Source of the DNA: Bacteroidota bacterium
GTDB taxonomy: Bacteria; Bacteroidota; Bacteroidia; JACPRZ01
Direction of reading: 5' to 3'
Assembly: GCA_016193485.1 (NCBI GenBank)
Contig: JACPRZ010000031.1
Coordinates: forward strand, 1-64,000
Length of the DNA: 64,000 bases
A program made the position numbers and the translations under genes. This document shows positions 61,196-64,000 of the stretch, piece after piece. The notes beneath the pieces are model-generated. The model searched no databases. It had not been told where the DNA came from and saw nothing but the letters and a program-made list of their open reading frames with translations. Numbering within the stretch: the stretch's first letter is position 1; the number at the start of each line of letters is the position of its first letter.

Positions 61196-63343
61196 TCATG
61201 GATTCCCTCTGAATCCATCGGGGTAATTCTTTTTACAATAAACAATAAACGAATTAAAATCATCCACAAGGCAGTCATATCCTTCGCTCACGAAGATGGA
61301 AGTGGTCACTTTTTCAATAATGGCGGGACCTTTTATTAAAGCGCCCGACAAGGGCATATCGCCATCGTAAACAGGAATTTCTTTGAATGAATTTAACTCA
61401 GGAATATATGCCTGCCGTTTTTCCTTTAGCGCTGCATCCGGTGATCCGGTGCGGTTTCCTTTTGCAGAGAGATCCACTCTCGCGCTTTCTCCGGTAACGC
61501 GCAGACGCACATTTATCAGTTCCATTTCTGTTCCCTCGTCTCTGAGGGAATATCCGAACTGCCGGTTGTGCTCATTGTGAAATGCAGTAAAAATATTTTC
61601 AAGGTTGAAATTGATTACGTCCTTCCAGTCAACCTGGAGTTGAACTTCATGGTATTGCCCTGCATAGCGCATATCGAGAACAGGGTTGAATGCCCCTCCT
61701 GAATCCTCCCCAAAGGGGAGGACTTCACATCCTTCCTCTTTTAATATTTTTACTCCTTCTTCTTTCATTTCCATAAAAAGGGAAATAAATTTTTTTCTGT
61801 CAAGTTTTGTGAAAGAAGATAAATAAGAGCGGATGTAATCGTGTTTCAAATCACCGAGCAACATTCCGGCAGCGCAGAAAACCGAAGAGGTATCGGGTAC
61901 CAGGAACATCGGTATTTCCAATTCGCGGCATATTTCAGAAGCGTGGATAGGTCCTGCCCCCCCTGCTACGATAAATAAAAACTCGCGCGGGTCGTAACCC
62001 CGCTCAACCGAGACCTGCCTCACTCCCTGCGCCATGTTGCTGTTGATGATCCGGTACATGCCGGCTGCAGTTTCAGACACGGTCAATCCCAGTTTGGAAG
62101 CAAGTTCCTTTCGTATTGCTTCTTCCGCTTTTGTTTTATTCAGTTTCAGTTTTCCCCCGGCAAAGAAATCAGGGTTCAGGTAGCCGAGAACCAGGTCGGC
62201 ATCGGTGCAGGCGGGAACCTTACCGCCACGGTCGTAGCAAACGGGACCGGGCATGGCGCCTGCGCTCTGCGGCCCTACTTGTAATAAACCACCGCTGTTA
62301 ATCCAGCCGATGCTTCCCCCCCCTGCGCCAATGGTGATAATATCAAGCGAAGGAAGCGCGATACGGTAGCGGTTGATGGATCCCTCCGTGCTTGTCACAC
62401 ATTCGTTATTTACAACCAGGGATGCATCAAAACTGGTCCCTCCCATATCCACGGTGATGCAATTTTTATATCCGAGGCGGTTGGCATAAAAAATACCCGC
62501 GGTAGGACCCGCTGCAGGTCCCGACAGGACGGTAACGGCCGGTGACTTCCGCACAATATCCGGAGTTACCACTCCACCGTTTGACTGCATGATGAGGAGC
62601 GTACCCTTGTAATTGATGCTCTTTAACTTTTCTGCGAGGTTATCAAAATAATTTGCAACAATAGGACCGGCAAATGCACTCACTACGGTAGTGCTGACCC
62701 GTTCGAAAAAACGTATGGAAGGAAGGACTTCCGTTGATGCCGTAATAAAAAGCCCCTCCCCGTCCCTCCCCAAAGGGGATGGAGATAAACGCTCACGGAA
62801 AAATTTTACTGCTTTTTGCTCATGAATATTATTTTTAAATGAATTCATGAAGCACACTGCCACCGATTCTACGTTTTCTTCTTTTAATTTTTTAATAAGT
62901 AAAAACAGATCTTTCGCATTCAGTTTTTTCAAAATTTTTCCTTCGGCATCTATCCGTTCATCAACAGTAAACCGTAAATATCTCGGCACAAGCGGTTCTA
63001 CATTCCGGTAACGATTGTTATACTGTTCCTCGCGGATCCCCCTGCGCATTTCGAGAGCGTCACGAAATCCTTTGGTAGTAATCAATGCGGTTTTTGCACC
63101 TTTCCTTGTAAGGAGTGCGTTTGTTGCAACTGTGGTGCCGTGAACTATGGTGTCAATGGAACTGACAAACCGCGGGAAGTCGGTTTTAATTAATTCAGCA
63201 AGTTCACGCATCCCGGTAATCAAACCAAGGGATGGATCCTGCGGTGTGGAGAGAATCTTGTGAATGGTAGCGGAACCGTTTTCAGAAACGAGCACGAAGT
63301 CGGTGAAGGTGCCGCCAATGTCAATGCCGAGGTTGTACCGCAT
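61196..63343 (-). CDS. hyuA: hydantoinase A / 5-oxoprolinase-type subunit
   Basis: This 715-aa ATPase subunit of the hydantoinase/oxoprolinase family has the N-terminal nucleotide-binding motif YNLGIDIGGTFTDFVLV, HGTTVATNALLTRKGAKTALI, the central VDMGGTSFDASLV and GAGGGSIGW, and VAGGAGPIHA. It works with HyuB on cyclic amides, lactams or related substrates; which one cannot be told. I chose ATG 63343, seven nt after the ATPase stop; ATG 63361 is possible. Two copies of a 27-bp GC-rich palindromic element are inserted in frame at 61693 and 62753. C7 at 61957 and C8 at 62316 encode Gly runs. Confidence 0.9.
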   Translation of the reverse strand: MRYNLGIDIGGTFTDFVLVSENGSATIHKILSTPQDPSLGLITGMRELAELIKTDFPRFVSSIDTIVHGTTVATNALLTRKGAKTALITTKGFRDALEMRRGIREEQYNNRYRNVEPLVPRYLRFTVDERIDAEGKILKKLNAKDLFLLIKKLKEENVESVAVCFMNSFKNNIHEQKAVKFFRERLSPSPLGRDGEGLFITASTEVLPSIRFFERVSTTVVSAFAGPIVANYFDNLAEKLKSINYKGTLLIMQSNGGVVTPDIVRKSPAVTVLSGPAAGPTAGIFYANRLGYKNCITVDMGGTSFDASLVVNNECVTSTEGSINRYRIALPSLDIITIGAGGGSIGWINSGGLLQVGPQSAGAMPGPVCYDRGGKVPACTDADLVLGYLNPDFFAGGKLKLNKTKAEEAIRKELASKLGLTVSETAAGMYRIINSNMAQGVRQVSVERGYDPREFLFIVAGGAGPIHASEICRELEIPMFLVPDTSSVFCAAGMLLGDLKHDYIRSYLSSFTKLDRKKFISLFMEMKEEGVKILKEEGCEVLPFGEDSGGAFNPVLDMRYAGQYHEVQLQVDWKDVINFNLENIFTAFHNEHNRQFGYSLRDEGTEMELINVRLRVTGESARVDLSAKGNRTGSPDAALKEKRQAYIPELNSFKEIPVYDGDMPLSGALIKGPAIIEKVTTSIFVSEGYDCLVDDFNSFIVYCKKNYPDGFRGNP
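61693..61719. repeat. 27-bp palindromic element inside hyuA, copy 1
   Basis: It starts CCCCTCC and ends with the stem CCTCCCCAAAGGGGA. It encodes part of EVLPFGEDSGGAF at about residues 541-550. It matches copy 2 at 22 of 27 positions and has the same length. Confidence 0.75.
62753..62779. repeat. 27-bp palindromic element inside hyuA, copy 2
   Basis: It starts CCCCTCC and ends with the stem CCTCCCCAAAGGGGA. It encodes part of RLSPSPLGRDGEGL at about residues 188-197. Confidence 0.75.
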
Positions 63344-63350
63344 CAATAAT

Positions 63351-64000
63351 TTATCTCCCATTATTTTGTTCCATAAAAACCAGCCACTTTTCAAGGAAAA
63401 CATCATATACTTCGTAAGAGGCATTTTCATTTAAAGAAGAATCGTAAATAAGTTCCTTTTCCATTAACGCTTTCAATGATTTTCTTACAGTTGATGGATT
63501 GCCTAACCCGTGTTTATTGATAAAATTCTGCCCGGTCGGTTCGGTAACAATGTCTTCTGCCGCAATGGCTTTCAATAACCGATATTGTTGTTCCGGCAGT
63601 ATCTTCCGGTAATTGTAATATATAACCTCGCGTTCGTAAAATATTTCCTGTATTGCTTTTTTTACCTCGGCAATAGTTATTTTTTTATAATGACTCAAAA
63701 ATATTTTATTGCATATATCCTGCGTATAAAAAGTATAACCTTTTGTCCAGTCCAATATAAAATCCACCGCTTCCGGTTCTATTATCTGCCTGTCCTTTTT
63801 AAAATGAATTGAAATAAAATTAAAATATTCAGTCCTGTTTAATTTCTTTAACGAAAGAAATCCCGTGCTTTGGTAAAACGCCCTTTTCGCATCTGAAAAC
63901 ATACTCAAAAGCAGATGACGCTGACTGCCGGAAAAAAGAAATTGACTATTTTTTAATTGCTGAATAGATGAGCGGAGAAGTTTCTCCGTGTTTTTTTCGG
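63351..64000 (-). CDS. AAA-type ATPase, C-terminal part (runs off right edge)
   Basis: The frame is open from the right edge to TAA 63351, so only about 215 C-terminal residues are visible and the start lies outside. The segment FLFSGSQRHLLLSMF, then RAFYQSTGFLSL, is typical of the sensor region of archaeal-type ATPases. A winged-helix domain (QQYRLLKAIAAEDIVTEPTG, PSTVRKSLKALMEKELIY) forms the C-terminus. Walker motifs would lie beyond the edge. Such proteins are poorly characterised and often lie near mobile regions. hyuA starts 7 nt after its stop. Confidence 0.8.
   Translation of the reverse strand, partial: EKNTEKLLRSSIQQLKNSQFLFSGSQRHLLLSMFSDAKRAFYQSTGFLSLKKLNRTEYFNFISIHFKKDRQIIEPEAVDFILDWTKGYTFYTQDICNKIFLSHYKKITIAEVKKAIQEIFYEREVIYYNYRKILPEQQYRLLKAIAAEDIVTEPTGQNFINKHGLGNPSTVRKSLKALMEKELIYDSSLNENASYEVYDVFLEKWLVFMEQNNGR

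Noticed and set aside
63361-63430. Longer hyuA N-terminus starting at 63430.
   Set aside because: The extra codons are antisense-free overlap with the end of the ATPase frame; family N-termini begin just before the nucleotide-binding GIDIGGT motif.
1-64000. G/C tracts as classical phase-variation switches.
   Set aside because: They occur in essential genes such as bamA and narG as often as in surface genes, and all are in frame, so contingency-locus control is not supported without read variation.
1-64000. tRNA or rRNA genes.
   Set aside because: No cloverleaf or conserved rRNA segment was recognised on either strand by reading; a covariance-model scan was not possible.

Overview
The window looks like a chromosomal segment of an uncultured Bacteroidota bacterium. 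The evidence is: at least five large secreted proteins, four of them with a visible type IX secretion (T9SS) C-terminal sorting domain; PKD, GEVED and SprB-like modules; an OstA-like LPS protein; promoters of the Bacteroidota type (TAnnTTTG at -7); and intergenic short degenerate word-repeats. No rRNA, tRNA, CRISPR array, transposase or phage gene was seen. A finer taxonomic placement cannot be supported from the sequence.

Layout. (a) 1-14412, minus strand: three secreted-protein genes in a row. The 1363-aa PKD/GEVED protein is followed by a 754-aa protein with dockerin-like and cohesin-like segments, then by a giant modular protein of more than 2654 aa that runs off the left edge with no stop. 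(b) 14681-23802, minus strand: housekeeping and envelope genes (lipoprotein, pssA, secreted metallophosphoesterase, bamA, uppS, trmH, ureohydrolase, HU, fmt). (c) 23925-27392, plus strand: prmC, an OstA-like protein and a TauE-type permease. (d) 27494-31009, minus: a subtilisin-like T9SS protease. (e) 31106-43583, minus: a nitrate respiration locus (small membrane protein, monohaem cytochrome c, narG, narH, narJ, narI, narK, outer-membrane porin, second narK), with a YoeB toxin-antitoxin pair lying antisense between the porin and the last narK. (f) 43969-48959, plus, divergent from nar: molybdenum cofactor genes (TauE permease, moeA, mobA, moaD, moaE, osmC, moaC-moaB fusion). (g) 49057-51206, minus: an ABC-2 exporter. 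(h) 51498-64000, minus: hyuB, a HEAT-like protein, a 2119-aa secreted protein, a frameshifted membrane sensor, hyuA and a partial AAA ATPase.

How the parts work together. The nar locus needs the Mo-bisMGD cofactor, and the divergent moe/mob/moa cluster supplies most of that pathway; moaA is not in the window. The shared intergenic region carries three FNR-type boxes with helical spacing in front of the nar operon, which fits anaerobic control. BamA, UppS, PssA and the OstA-like protein serve envelope assembly, and the T9SS substrates populate the cell surface.

The most unusual signal is window-wide: about 45 G or C homopolymers of 7-11 bases, with a sharp mode at exactly 8, nearly all inside intact coding frames. 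Also notable are in-frame copies of a small palindromic element inside hyuA, an 85-residue soluble insert in one NarK, and an exact 534-bp higher-order repeat in the giant surface protein.
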